The notes: generated by a model from the sequence alone, not told the origin. 64,000 nt of DNA from Rhizobium sp. P32RR-XVIII (GCF_012641395.1 NZ_JABAIH010000007.1:186001-250000), one strand, 5' to 3'. Counted from the stretch's first letter, positions 16,072-24,963 are shown. Numbers and translations are program-made.

Positions 16072-17265
16072 TTGGGAACGGATTTGCATGCACCATTGGG
16101 CCAAAACCGTAAGGCTGGCCCCAGGCGTCCAGGCGTACTGCGGATCGGCCGCGTCGTCGCCAGCCTCTGCCTGATCGCGATCGGCGGATTTTCACTCTAC
16201 TCAGCGTTCCGTGACGACGGCCTTCAACAGGCGAAACCGCCTGCGACGGATGTGGCGGCGTCACCGCCAACGGACACGACCCAAAGAGCCTCCACGCAAA
16301 GCCAGACGGGAAGCGGCATGCCTCGCTCGGACCCTCGCTCCGGCGCCAACGTCGAAAAGATGACGACGGGTGATGGCTCCGTCGTGACAAAGTACAGTCC
16401 GCGACCACGCGACGGCAGCGGTCCGGTGCTGGTGGACGCTATGCAGATCGGCCAGGATCCGCGGATGGCGGCGATGCCGAACGAAAGCCTGCTGGAAGAC
16501 AGCTCCTTCGGCCGGCTGCCGATTGTCGGACCGGATGGCCGCCGCCCGATGGATCAGTATGCGCGGCCGTGGTCCGGCGCTCGCGGCACCCGGGTTGCAA
16601 TTGTCGTCAGCGGCCTTGGCCTCAGCCAGACGGGCACGCAACGCGCTATCAAGGAACTTCCCGAAGAGATCACCCTCGCATTCGCAGCGAGCGGGAACAG
16701 CCTGCAGCGCTGGATGCAGGAGGGGCGTCGCAGCGGTCATGAGATCATGATGCAAATTCCAATGGAGCCATTCGATTACCCAGCTAATGATCCTGGTCCG
16801 GAGACGCTGCTGACGTCGAAATCGCCTGGAAAGAACATCGAGAGCCTGCACCGGGCGATGGGCGAAATCACCAACTACACAGGCATCATGAATTACCAGG
16901 GGGGACGCTTTCTCTCCAATCCGGACGCTCTTGAACCGGTGATGCGCGATGTCGCCAAGCGCGGCTTGCTGTTTCTCGACGACGGGTCTTCCGCGCAGTC
17001 AAAGACGGAGGCTGTCGCAAAAGGCACCGAACTTCCCTATGCGTTCGCGGATCTGCAACTCGACGGACAGGTCGATACCAACGCGATCCTGCAGAAACTC
17101 GACGAGCTCGAGCGCATCGCCAAGCGGAACGGTCAAGCTATCGGTGTCGCCTCGGCCTTCGACGAGAGTATTGACGCTATCGCCAAATGGAGCGAAGAGG
17201 CAGGCATGCGCGGCATCGAGGTCGTCGGCGTCGCGGCTCTCGCCACCGATCCGAAAAACCCTTGA
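16072..17265 (+). CDS. divergent polysaccharide deacetylase family protein (YibQ/DUF610)
   Basis: A 397-residue protein with a single membrane segment near residues 28-45 (ASLCLIAIGGFSLYSAF), a low-complexity Pro/Ser/Thr linker to ~residue 155, and a C-terminal NodB-like fold of the divergent type: RVAIVVSGLGLSQTGTQRAI, HEIMMQIPMEP, NYQGGRFLSNPDAL, LFLDDGSSAQS and GVASAFDESIDAI. The family is thought to be secreted and linked to envelope polysaccharide, but activity is not established. TTG at 16072 is used since the MGTDLHAPLG start fits relatives; GAGGA lies very close upstream. rppH follows after 12 bp. Confidence 0.82.
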   Translation: MGTDLHAPLGQNRKAGPRRPGVLRIGRVVASLCLIAIGGFSLYSAFRDDGLQQAKPPATDVAASPPTDTTQRASTQSQTGSGMPRSDPRSGANVEKMTTGDGSVVTKYSPRPRDGSGPVLVDAMQIGQDPRMAAMPNESLLEDSSFGRLPIVGPDGRRPMDQYARPWSGARGTRVAIVVSGLGLSQTGTQRAIKELPEEITLAFAASGNSLQRWMQEGRRSGHEIMMQIPMEPFDYPANDPGPETLLTSKSPGKNIESLHRAMGEITNYTGIMNYQGGRFLSNPDALEPVMRDVAKRGLLFLDDGSSAQSKTEAVAKGTELPYAFADLQLDGQVDTNAILQKLDELERIAKRNGQAIGVASAFDESIDAIAKWSEEAGMRGIEVVGVAALATDPKNP

Positions 17266-17277
17266 GGAGCATGCCCC

Positions 17278-17811
17278 GTGAACCAGGCGATAGTCAAAGC
17301 CGAAGACCTGCCTTACCGCCCCTGCGTCGGTGTCATGATCCTTAACCGCGACGGCCTTGTCTGGGCTGGCCGACGTATTCCGGACGGCAATGCCGAGTAT
17401 GATGGTTCACCGCACCTCTGGCAGATGCCGCAAGGGGGTATCGACAAGGGCGAGGATCCCCTGGAGGCCGCCTACCGGGAGCTCCACGAGGAAACCGGCA
17501 TCAGAACCGTGACACTGTTGGCAGAGACCAAGGACTGGATCAATTATGATCTGCCGCCGCAGCTGATCGGCATTGGCCTCAAGGGAAAATATCGTGGCCA
17601 GACACAACGTTGGTTCGCCTTCCGGTTTGAAGGCGACGAAAGCGAGATCGCCATCAATCCACCGCCAGGCGGTCATGAGCCGGAATTCGATGCCTGGGAG
17701 TGGAGGCCCATGCAGGAGTTACCCGGCTTGATCGTGCCTTTCAAACGAGCGGTCTATGATCGGGTCATATCAGAGTTCAGCCACCTGGCAGGCTTGAGAG
17801 CGCCGGATTAA
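17278..17811 (+). CDS. rppH: RNA pyrophosphohydrolase
   Basis: Nudix hydrolase that removes pyrophosphate from 5'-triphosphate RNA ends, starting mRNA decay. The 177-residue product contains the Nudix box GGIDKGEDPLEAAYREL followed by HEETGI (residues ~53-75), plus WQMPQGG, KGQ-type RWFAFRFEG and EFDAWEWRP. The start is GTG at 17278 with GAGGAG 8 bases upstream; the nearer ATG at 17271 is out of frame. Likely cotranscribed with the deacetylase gene 12 bp upstream. Confidence 0.95.
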   Translation: MNQAIVKAEDLPYRPCVGVMILNRDGLVWAGRRIPDGNAEYDGSPHLWQMPQGGIDKGEDPLEAAYRELHEETGIRTVTLLAETKDWINYDLPPQLIGIGLKGKYRGQTQRWFAFRFEGDESEIAINPPPGGHEPEFDAWEWRPMQELPGLIVPFKRAVYDRVISEFSHLAGLRAPD

Positions 17812-17879
17812 GAAGGGCGTCTTCCGCGAAGAAGGACTCCAGTCTGCAGCTCTGATAAAGGAACATCGCCTCGATGCGA

Positions 17880-17913
17880 CGGAAAAGAGGACCGGCCGAA
17901 TTTTTCGGCCGGT
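17880..17913 (-). terminator. terminator of bfd-bfr
   Basis: A 10-bp perfect stem (17891-17900 with 17904-17913) closes an AAA loop on the minus strand and is followed there by CCTCTTTTCC. It lies 10 bp after the bfr stop codon. Confidence 0.7.
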
Positions 17914-17922
17914 GGGCAGACC

Positions 17923-18414
17923 TCAGTCCTTGTCTGCGTCGTCGGCCGAGTCTGCATTGAGCTGGCCATATTTGGATTCGCCGATCTTCTCGAGCAGTTG
18001 CAGCTGAGATTCGAGAAAGTCGATATGGCCCTCCTCGTCTGCGAGGAGATCCTCAAACAGCTTCATGGAGACATAGTCGCCGGCGTCATGACAGATGTCG
18101 CGTGATTTCTTGTAGGCCGTGCGGGCGTCATACTCACCGGCCAAGTCGGCTTCGAGAACTTCTTTGACGTTCTGGCCGATGCGCAAAGGCGCGAGTGTCT
18201 GAAGGTTCGGATGCCCCTCAAGGAAGATGATCCGCGCGACCAGGCGGTCGGCATGGTGCATTTCCTCGATGGATTCGGCGCGTTCCTTCTTTGCGAGCTT
18301 GGTGTAGCCCCAGTCTTCCAAAAGACGGTAATGGACCCAGTATTGATTGACGGCACCGAGTTCGAGGAATAGCGCCTCGTTAAGCCGCTCGATGACTTTT
18401 TTGTCGCCTTTCAA
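17923..18414 (-). CDS. bfr: bacterioferritin
   Basis: Iron-storage shell protein that oxidises and stores Fe. The 163-residue product starts MKGDKKVIERLNEAL and keeps the ferroxidase ligands (Glu18 in LFLELGAVNQYW, Glu51 and His54 in ESIEEMHHAD, Glu94, DEEGHID with Glu127 and His130). The haem-binding Met52 is also present, so it is a true haem bacterioferritin. The initiator is TTG at 18414 with a strong AGGAGGG site 7 bases before it. That site lies inside the 3' end of bfd, which overlaps by 35 bp. Confidence 0.96.
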   Translation of the reverse strand: MKGDKKVIERLNEALFLELGAVNQYWVHYRLLEDWGYTKLAKKERAESIEEMHHADRLVARIIFLEGHPNLQTLAPLRIGQNVKEVLEADLAGEYDARTAYKKSRDICHDAGDYVSMKLFEDLLADEEGHIDFLESQLQLLEKIGESKYGQLNADSADDADKD

Positions 18415-18691
18415 TGTCCGCCCTCCTGTTATCCTCGTGGAATTGTTTCAGGCGGGACATGAAATCAGATATCTCACCCTCCGTCGAGTCGCGGCGAGCA
18501 TGATATTCTTCGGTTGTTTGGATGATGATATCGACGACGTTGGGGAAGCAGCCGCAGCAACGACCACGCTTTTCCATGGCGTGATAGACCTTCGCCGGAA
18601 CAATAAGCTGCCAACAATCCTGATCGAGAAGCTCGTTGATGACTTCGCGGATTTCGTGGTCAGTTATGTAATTGCAGCTGCAGACAAGCAC
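18380..18691 (-). CDS. bfd: bacterioferritin-associated ferredoxin (2Fe-2S)
   Basis: Small ferredoxin that reduces the bacterioferritin core to release iron. Four cysteines for the cluster are visible as LVCSCNYIT and, 32 residues on, GRCCGCFP (C-x-C, C-x-x-C pattern). The start is GTG at 18691; ATGs nearby are out of frame. At 103 residues it is longer than the ~65-residue enterobacterial Bfd: the extra charged C terminus (EEYHARRDSTEGEIS onward) reads into bfr. Order bfd then bfr with 35-bp overlap suggests coupled, iron-controlled expression. Confidence 0.85.
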   Translation of the reverse strand: MLVCSCNYITDHEIREVINELLDQDCWQLIVPAKVYHAMEKRGRCCGCFPNVVDIIIQTTEEYHARRDSTEGEISDFMSRLKQFHEDNRRADIERRQKSHRAA

Positions 18692-18722
18692 GTCTTCATT
18701 CCAAACATGACATTCACTATCG

Positions 18723-18738
18723 TCTTTTCTGCAAAAGA
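18723..18738. promoter_or_regulatory. inverted repeat upstream of bfd, possible iron-regulator site
   Basis: TCTTTT-CTGC-AAAAGA is a perfect 6-bp inverted repeat 32 bp before the bfd start, next to a TTGACA box on the minus strand. Rhizobial bfr/bfd genes are commonly controlled by Irr or RirA, but the repeat does not match the known ICE or IRO consensus well, so the role is open. Confidence 0.25.
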
Positions 18739-18754
18739 AGATGGTGGCTGTCAA

Positions 18755-19068
18755 GAAAAAATCGAGATCGAAAGCATGCGACTGGTTGTCCCCCGTTCAC
18801 ATGGCCGTGTGAGGTTCGGGGTGAACTCGCGCATTTCGCTTCCGATCCTGCAAGCGCCTCGTAAGAATTGTGGGCACTCATCACCTAGAGATCTCGGAGG
18901 TGGCACGACCGCAGTGGGTGAACAGACAGGTCATGGTCCTTGCCGTTTTTCTTCGAAACAGGTGACGATTCAGCAGGTTGAAACGATATTGATTGGGCCG
19001 GATCGGATCGCTTCAATGATGCAGATCGCTGAGGGGCGTCCCGGCAACGTTCTCGTCGCACGGCAGCA
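18755..19068. other. 314-bp interval between bfd and dnaE2 without recognised gene
   Basis: Between the bfd upstream region and the dnaE2 stop no coding sequence, tRNA or known RNA was recognised. The first ~60 bases hold the bfd promoter area. The plus strand has a frame open across it (continuing antisense from bfd) but with no ribosome site or family motif. A small RNA or degraded gene cannot be excluded. Confidence 0.4.
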
Positions 19069-22000
19069 TCAATGAAAATTGCGCCCCTTCGGCATGACCT
19101 GAGCAGTCTCTACGCCATCCGTCTGCCCGCTTGTTGACCTCATTCGCCTTTCAATCGCGGCCTTTTCGAGCATGCGTGCCATCTTCTTTTCGCGTGCATC
19201 GACCGTCGCCCTCATTGTCTCGTCGGCGCGCTCGCTGACCCCGAAGCTCCGAGCTTCCTTCTTCAGGAGGCCGAGGGCGGGCGTCATATCTTCGATATGC
19301 TCGACGACAGTGTGAATCACACCACCATGACTTTGCAGTTTACCTCGGATTTTTACGAGCCGCGCTCCCATGACGATCGGGCGGTATTTCTCGAAAACCT
19401 TTTGCCAGACGATGGCATTGGCAACACCCGTCTCATCTTCCAGCGTCATGAAGATTACTCCCTTGGCCGTGCCCGGACGCTGACGCACCAGCACCAGCCC
19501 GGCAATCGTCACCCTCTTTCCGTTCGGGACGCTGAGAAGATCGACGTTACGCGTAATGCCTGCTCTCCGGAAATCCTCTCGCAGGAAGGAAACCGGATGG
19601 GCCTTCAGCGATAGCGAAAGATAGCGATAGTCCTCGACGACCTGCGCCCCCGGCAACATCTCGGGCAGCGTCACGCTTGGCTCGATTTGCAGTTCGGCAT
19701 GAGACACCTGATCGAACAAGGGCAGTTTCTCTGCGGCACTTTTCACATCAAGCGCCCGCACCGCCCAGAGCGCCTCCCGCCGAGACAGACCAATCGAACG
19801 GAAGGCATCCGCATCCGCCAGCCGTTCGATCTCCGATCTTTCGAGGCCTGAGCGCAGCCAGAGTTCACGGATCGATCCGTACCCGGCACCTCGATTTGCA
19901 ATCAATTTTTCGTTGATGGCTTTTTCGGAAAGGCCCTTCACCTGCCGGAAACCAAGGCGAACCGCTCTTTTCGTTCGGATGATTTCGCGCATGTCCTTGT
20001 GCCGGAAATCGACTTTCGGCCTGTCGAAACGCGCTTCCTCCAAAAGACAGTCCCAATCCGAACGATTGACATCGATCTCGCGAATTTCCACGCCATGCTC
20101 CCGCGCATCACGCACCAGCTGCGCCGGCGCATAGAAGCCCATCGGCTGCGAATTCAGCATCGCCGCGCAGAAGACATCGGGATAATAGGCTTTGACCCAG
20201 GACGAGGCATAGACGAGCAGCGCGAAGGAAGCCGCGTGGCTTTCCGGAAAGCCGTATTCGCCGAAGCCCTTGATTTGATTAAAACATTGCTGCGCGAATT
20301 CGAGAGGATAATTTTTGGCGACCATGCCGTCTATGAACCTGCTCTCGAAATTTCCGATCGTGCCGGTTCGCTTGAATGTCGCCATGGCGCGCCGAAGCTT
20401 GTCCGCTTCCGCCGGCGCGAAGCCGGCTGCCGTAATGGCGATCTGCATCGCCTGCTCCTGAAAAAGCGGGACGCCAAGCGTTCTCTCCAGTACATCCTTA
20501 AGTTCTGGGCTTGGATAGTCCACCTCGGCACCACTTTTGAACTGCTCGCGCCGCTTGAGATAAGGATGGACCATATTGCCCTGGATCGGGCCTGGCCGCA
20601 CGATCGCGACTTCGATGACAAGATCATAGAAACGCTCGGGCCTCAGCCGCGGCAGCATGCTCATCTGCGCCCGACTCTCGATCTGGAAGACGCCAAGCGT
20701 ATCGGCGCGGCACATCATCGCATAGACTGGCTTACCCTCGTCTCCATGTTCCTTATTGCCGAGGTCGGCGAGGGTTTTCCGGACCCCATAATGATCTTCA
20801 AGAAGCGTGAAAGCCTTGCGCAGGCAGGTCAGCATGCCGAGCGCCAGCACATCCACCTTCAGAATTTTGAGATTGTCCAGGTCGTCCTTATCCCATTCGA
20901 TCATGTAACGGCCGGGCATTGCCGTCTTCATGATCGGCACGATCTCGTCGAGCCGGTCCCGCGTGATGACGAAGCCGCCCACATGCTGGGTCAGGTGGCG
21001 CGGGAACGACAGAAGCTCCGATGCATATTGCAGCACGTTTTTCGTCATCGGATCGAACATGTCGAGGCCTGCCGCTTTTGCCTCGCGCTCGGACAGAGTG
21101 TCATCCGACCAACCCCACACCAGACTGCCGATCGCCGACTGGACGTCCTCCGACAGGCCGAAAGCCTTCGCTACCTCACGCCCGGCCGAGCGGGTGCGGT
21201 AGGTGGTCACCCCGGCCGTCAGCCCGGCATGGTTTATACCATAGGTCTCATAGATGAACTGAATGACCTCTTCGCGCCTGTCGTGCTCGAAATCGACATC
21301 GATATCCGGCGGCTCGTCGCGATCCATGGAAAGGAACCGGTCGAAGAGCAGGGTGCTTTTTGCAGGATCGACTTCCGTTATCTCCAGGCAGTAGCAGATA
21401 ACGGAATTGGCTGCCGACCCTCTGCCTTGGCAGAGGATCTTTTTTTCATAACGCGCATGCTGGACGATCCTATGAACCGTCAGGAAGTAAGACGCGTAGT
21501 TTTTCTGCCTGACCAAATCGAGTTCGTAATCGATTTGGTCCTGGATTTTTTCGGGAACTGGCTCGGGATGATACCGCTTCACCGCACCGGCTCGTGTCAG
21601 GCGATCAAGCGTCTCATACGCCGTTTCTCCCGGCGCATTCTCAGCCGGATAGTTGTGACTGATCTCGTCCAATGAGAATTTCAGCCCGGCAAAAAATTTG
21701 CCGGTATTTCCGATCGCTTCCGGATAGTTCCTGAAGAGCCGTGACATCTCCCGGCTTTCCTTGAGATAGCGCTCGGCATTCGGCGCCAACAGAAAACCGG
21801 CCTTCGGGATTGCCACATGCTCCCGAATGGCAGTTACGACGTCGGATAACGGCCTACGCGCCCTATCGTGATAAAGTGGCTGATTGGTTGCGATCAGCGG
21901 CACACCGTTTTGTACCGCCATGTTGGAGAAAGCGGCAAATGTCAGCGCATCATGGCCGTTATAGGAGGGGGTTAGTGCCAGAAAAAGATTGGCGCCGAAC

Positions 22001-22527
22001 CGGTCTTTCAGAAGCCGGAGGCAATCCGAAAACAGGCTTCGGCGACCAATATCCTTGATGAGGTTAGGATCGGGCACGACAGCAAGCATCATGCAATCAC
22101 CCCATTCCATCAGGTCCGCTTCTTCCAGTAAGCAGGTTCCCTTTACGGCACCGTCCTTCAGGTTACCGGCACTCAGCAAGCGGCAGAGGTGCCCCCAGCC
22201 TTTCCGGTCTTTCGGGTAGGCCAGGATATCAGGCGTCTGATCACAGAAGACGAGACGGGCACCCGGCTGGAATGGCACGGGCGTAAGTATGTCTTCCGCC
22301 TTCTCTTTCTCTTCCAGGCGCCCTGCCAGCTTCCTTTCATGCTTGTTGCGAAGAGCCTTCATCTGGGCATGGGCACGCACGACACCCGCCACGGAATTCC
22401 TATCGGCGATCCCGATCCCGGAAAGGCCAAGGATGGCGGCTTGGGTCACGATCTCCTCAGGCTTGGAAGCACCTTCCAGAAAGGAAAAGTTCGTTTTTGC
22501 GCCGATTTCGAAGAAGCCCATGCTCAT
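19069..22527 (-). CDS. dnaE2: error-prone DNA polymerase DnaE2 (ImuC)
   Basis: C-family polymerase for SOS mutagenesis and lesion bypass together with ImuA and ImuB. The 1152-residue product has an N-terminal PHP domain (FFEIGAKTNFSFLEGAS), the palm with PDIDVDFEHDRREEV (catalytic Asp pair) near residue 385, FGEYGFPESHAASFALLVY, and an OB-fold (VTIAGLVLVRQRPGTAKGV) at the C terminus. It is shorter than the replicative DnaE and lacks its tau-binding tail. The ATG at 22527 overlaps the imuB stop (ATGA); an ATG at 22551 would reach into imuB. Last gene of the LexA-controlled cassette. Confidence 0.96.
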   Translation of the reverse strand: MSMGFFEIGAKTNFSFLEGASKPEEIVTQAAILGLSGIGIADRNSVAGVVRAHAQMKALRNKHERKLAGRLEEKEKAEDILTPVPFQPGARLVFCDQTPDILAYPKDRKGWGHLCRLLSAGNLKDGAVKGTCLLEEADLMEWGDCMMLAVVPDPNLIKDIGRRSLFSDCLRLLKDRFGANLFLALTPSYNGHDALTFAAFSNMAVQNGVPLIATNQPLYHDRARRPLSDVVTAIREHVAIPKAGFLLAPNAERYLKESREMSRLFRNYPEAIGNTGKFFAGLKFSLDEISHNYPAENAPGETAYETLDRLTRAGAVKRYHPEPVPEKIQDQIDYELDLVRQKNYASYFLTVHRIVQHARYEKKILCQGRGSAANSVICYCLEITEVDPAKSTLLFDRFLSMDRDEPPDIDVDFEHDRREEVIQFIYETYGINHAGLTAGVTTYRTRSAGREVAKAFGLSEDVQSAIGSLVWGWSDDTLSEREAKAAGLDMFDPMTKNVLQYASELLSFPRHLTQHVGGFVITRDRLDEIVPIMKTAMPGRYMIEWDKDDLDNLKILKVDVLALGMLTCLRKAFTLLEDHYGVRKTLADLGNKEHGDEGKPVYAMMCRADTLGVFQIESRAQMSMLPRLRPERFYDLVIEVAIVRPGPIQGNMVHPYLKRREQFKSGAEVDYPSPELKDVLERTLGVPLFQEQAMQIAITAAGFAPAEADKLRRAMATFKRTGTIGNFESRFIDGMVAKNYPLEFAQQCFNQIKGFGEYGFPESHAASFALLVYASSWVKAYYPDVFCAAMLNSQPMGFYAPAQLVRDAREHGVEIREIDVNRSDWDCLLEEARFDRPKVDFRHKDMREIIRTKRAVRLGFRQVKGLSEKAINEKLIANRGAGYGSIRELWLRSGLERSEIERLADADAFRSIGLSRREALWAVRALDVKSAAEKLPLFDQVSHAELQIEPSVTLPEMLPGAQVVEDYRYLSLSLKAHPVSFLREDFRRAGITRNVDLLSVPNGKRVTIAGLVLVRQRPGTAKGVIFMTLEDETGVANAIVWQKVFEKYRPIVMGARLVKIRGKLQSHGGVIHTVVEHIEDMTPALGLLKKEARSFGVSERADETMRATVDAREKKMARMLEKAAIERRMRSTSGQTDGVETAQVMPKGRNFH

Positions 22528-24134
22528 GCGAAAACTCCATGCATGAACCATTGGGGCATGGCCGGCCCATAATGACCTTCGCGGTAGATCCAGAAACGAT
22601 AGCCTCTGTCATCCTCGACGCGAAAATAATCGCGGTCTGGGGCATCCGCGCCATCGATCCACCATTCCATGCCGATTCTCTCGGGTCCTTCGCTCCGGAC
22701 GATACGATGCCGGATGCGGCGCCAGCGAAAATTGGCCGGCGCACCGTCCGGAACTTCAATCGCGAAGGCCTCCATGAGCTCCGGCCGGCCGAGTAGCCGC
22801 AAGGGCCGTTCACTTCTTGCTGCAGGAAAACTGCCCTGCACTTTCCCTGCAGGCGACGAGAGAGTGTCGATTGCTGGAACGGCGAAGGCAGCCCGCTCCG
22901 GCACATGGCTTTCGCGTAGATCGAAGCTCGTCAGGCAATCCGCACCAAGCCGGGCCGAAACCTGATCGACGAAATTCGCCAGTGAAACATCCTTTTGCCG
23001 GTCACCATCGAAATCGCCCTGCAGCATCGCGAAATCCTCGTGGCGCTGCACATTTATCCGCAGGATTTCAAAACCATACCCCACGTCGAGATCATCATGG
23101 ATCGCCGTCAGCCTTTCGGAAAAAAGCGATGCGATGCGGTGAGGCTCACGAAGCGGCTGTGATGCGCCAGCGGAAATCCGAAAGACGCGGCCATCGACCC
23201 TGAAAAGAACGAGCTCGAAAAGCCGGCCGCCAACGCCCCGCGCTTCAAGGGAGGGTTTCAAGGACATGGCGACCTGTCCGGCCAAGGCAAGAATATCGTC
23301 TTCGGTGCCGATCGGCTCCGCGAGCCTGCGTTCGGCAGAAAGGCTTGCCACAGGCAGGCGAGGGGAAACCGGCTCCTCATCCAGCCCCAAGGCCTGATCG
23401 AGCCGCAACAGAACGCTGGCGCCAAAACGTCGGGTCAGCGGCGCCCGCGGCGCTTGCAGAAGATCGCCGACATATCGCAAGCCCAGTTTCTGCAGGGACT
23501 CGACGACATTCTCGTCGAGGCGAAGCGATGCGACGGGGAGAGGGGCCAGAACATTTTCGGCCTCCTCCGGCGCAATAACTCCGCCCTGGCCGTAGCGGCT
23601 GACGGCCCAGGAAAGTCCCGGCGACGACGATATGGCGCCGTAGACATCAAGTCCCATTTGATGAAGGCGCGACAATATTTCCTTGAGCATCGCCCGTTCA
23701 CCCCCGAAAAGATGGGCGCAACCCGTGATATCGAGGAACAGGCCATCCTTGCCGTCAAGTGCCACCAGCGGGGTATAACGGTCGCACCAGTCGGCAATGC
23801 CTTCGAGCAGACGCTGGTCGGCTGCGGGATCCTCCTCCACGACATCGAGGATCGGATGGATCGCCCGTGCCTCGGCAACGCCCAATCCCGGCTTCAGTCC
23901 GATCTTTTCCGCCACTTCATCCAACGCCGTCAGGCGCATGGCATTGTTGAGCCGTCCGGAGCAGACGATCGGCGGCGCGTCAGGACGCCCGGCCGAACGC
24001 CAGGAGAGACCCCATCTCTTGCGTGCTATCCGGTCGGTCGGAAGATGCGGGAAGTTGAGCGCCAGAATGCGCTGCGAGCTCGCCTGGAAAGCGAGAGTCG
24101 GCTGATTGGTGAATAGGGAAAAACCGGCGGTCAT
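22524..24134 (-). CDS. imuB: ImuB, catalytically inactive Y-family polymerase-like protein
   Basis: Hub protein of the mutasome that binds the beta clamp, ImuA and DnaE2. The 536-residue sequence has Y-family polymerase organisation: RILALNFPHLPTDR where true Y-polymerases carry the catalytic Asp, IHPILDVVEEDP, LDITGCAHLFGGERAML and helix-hairpin regions GLRYVGDLLQAPRAPLTRRFG. The acidic active-site residues are missing at the first motif, as is typical for ImuB. The start ATG lies 155 bp inside the end of imuA. The stop overlaps dnaE2 (ATGA). Confidence 0.92.
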   Translation of the reverse strand: MTAGFSLFTNQPTLAFQASSQRILALNFPHLPTDRIARKRWGLSWRSAGRPDAPPIVCSGRLNNAMRLTALDEVAEKIGLKPGLGVAEARAIHPILDVVEEDPAADQRLLEGIADWCDRYTPLVALDGKDGLFLDITGCAHLFGGERAMLKEILSRLHQMGLDVYGAISSSPGLSWAVSRYGQGGVIAPEEAENVLAPLPVASLRLDENVVESLQKLGLRYVGDLLQAPRAPLTRRFGASVLLRLDQALGLDEEPVSPRLPVASLSAERRLAEPIGTEDDILALAGQVAMSLKPSLEARGVGGRLFELVLFRVDGRVFRISAGASQPLREPHRIASLFSERLTAIHDDLDVGYGFEILRINVQRHEDFAMLQGDFDGDRQKDVSLANFVDQVSARLGADCLTSFDLRESHVPERAAFAVPAIDTLSSPAGKVQGSFPAARSERPLRLLGRPELMEAFAIEVPDGAPANFRWRRIRHRIVRSEGPERIGMEWWIDGADAPDRDYFRVEDDRGYRFWIYREGHYGPAMPQWFMHGVFA

Positions 24135-24927
24135 GAGGGTTCCACTCCAAAAGAAAAGAGAGGGGAGCCGGATTACGGCTCTTCTCCAGGGTGAGACGAA
24201 AGACCGGATTGCCGATGCTACCGCCCAGCATCAAACCATCCGGCAGTGGCCGCGCCTGAGCCGGCACAGTTTCGGAAAGCAAACGGAAACAGGCGCTGCT
24301 TGCTTCCTCCTCGCCAGCTTGCCGCAACAGGAAAAGCGGGCGCCCCGAAGCCTTCGTCCTGAGATGCAGGCGCCGGCTCTCGGTCAGGCCGAAAGATTTT
24401 GGATTGCCGCGAACCTCCAGAATGGTTGCAGAAAAGACCCCACTTTCAATGGCCGTTTCCGCAAGCCACAGAGCGTCTTCGAGCTTGCGCGGGCTCGCAT
24501 AGAAAAAGCGCTCCGGCCGCAGGCCGAAATCCTTCAGGCCGACCGCATAAGGAATGCCCGCCTCCATCGCGGCTACTTTATCGGCAATCCAGAGGATGGG
24601 CCCGGGACCGTGCGCTTCCTCTTCGTCCTGCCGCTGCAATACTGCTGCAAGGGCCAATGCAAACCCGCTGCTGGCCGCCGCATCGCGCAGCATCGGCGTT
24701 CGCACTTCCGTTAGTCCATCAAGCGGCAAGCCGCCATCCAAGGCCTCGTCCAGCGCCGGTATGTGGAAGGAGAAGCGTGGAGATCTTTTTGTTTTCTTCC
24801 TAAAACCGCCTTCGCCCAGCGCTTCCTGCTCGGCAGCGGCCAACCCCGGCACCGGCTTTCCCTCGAGCTTTGCAATGGTTTCGCGGAGCGCAAAAAGCCG
24901 CTCGCGCGCCACGGCTGTCTTCGCCAT
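23980..24927 (-). CDS. imuA: ImuA, SOS mutagenesis RecA-like protein
   Basis: Companion of ImuB and DnaE2 in induced mutagenesis, with a RecA-like fold. Recognisable segments are ARERLFALRETIAKLEGK, the substrate region FHIPALDEALDGGLPLDGLTEV, LWIADKVAAMEAGIPYAVGL and FSATILEVRGNPKSFGLTESRRLHL. The ATG at 24927 is preferred: GGAG lies 8 bases upstream, while the ATG at 24954 sits in the LexA box. The frame runs 155 bp into imuB, giving 315 residues; the last ~50 residues have no family features and may be an extension specific to this strain or lineage. Confidence 0.9.
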   Translation of the reverse strand: MAKTAVARERLFALRETIAKLEGKPVPGLAAAEQEALGEGGFRKKTKRSPRFSFHIPALDEALDGGLPLDGLTEVRTPMLRDAAASSGFALALAAVLQRQDEEEAHGPGPILWIADKVAAMEAGIPYAVGLKDFGLRPERFFYASPRKLEDALWLAETAIESGVFSATILEVRGNPKSFGLTESRRLHLRTKASGRPLFLLRQAGEEEASSACFRLLSETVPAQARPLPDGLMLGGSIGNPVFRLTLEKSRNPAPLSFLLEWNPHDRRFFPIHQSADSRFPGELAAHSGAQLPASSDRPDSTQEMGSLLAFGRAS

Positions 24928-24948
24928 GACGTTCACTCCAATTGTCTT

Positions 24949-24963
24949 GTTCATGTTATGTTC
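24949..24963. promoter_or_regulatory. LexA (SOS) box upstream of imuA-imuB-dnaE2
   Basis: GTTC-ATGTTAT-GTTC is an exact match to the alphaproteobacterial LexA operator GTTC-N7-GTTC. It lies 21 bp upstream of the chosen imuA start. LexA control of this cassette is established in alphaproteobacteria. Confidence 0.88.

Noticed and set aside
18347..19075. Open plus-strand frame of 242 codons across bfd and the following gap
   Set aside because: Antisense to bfr/bfd for half its length, no ribosome site, no family motif; the Cys pattern of bfd on the other strand is decisive.
19999..21675. Open plus-strand frame of 558 codons
   Set aside because: Lies wholly antisense to dnaE2, whose polymerase motifs are clear; a GC-rich shadow frame.
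22983..22998. AGTGAAACA as part of a fourth parS
   Set aside because: Only the right half resembles parS; the left half does not fit, so the match is no better than chance.
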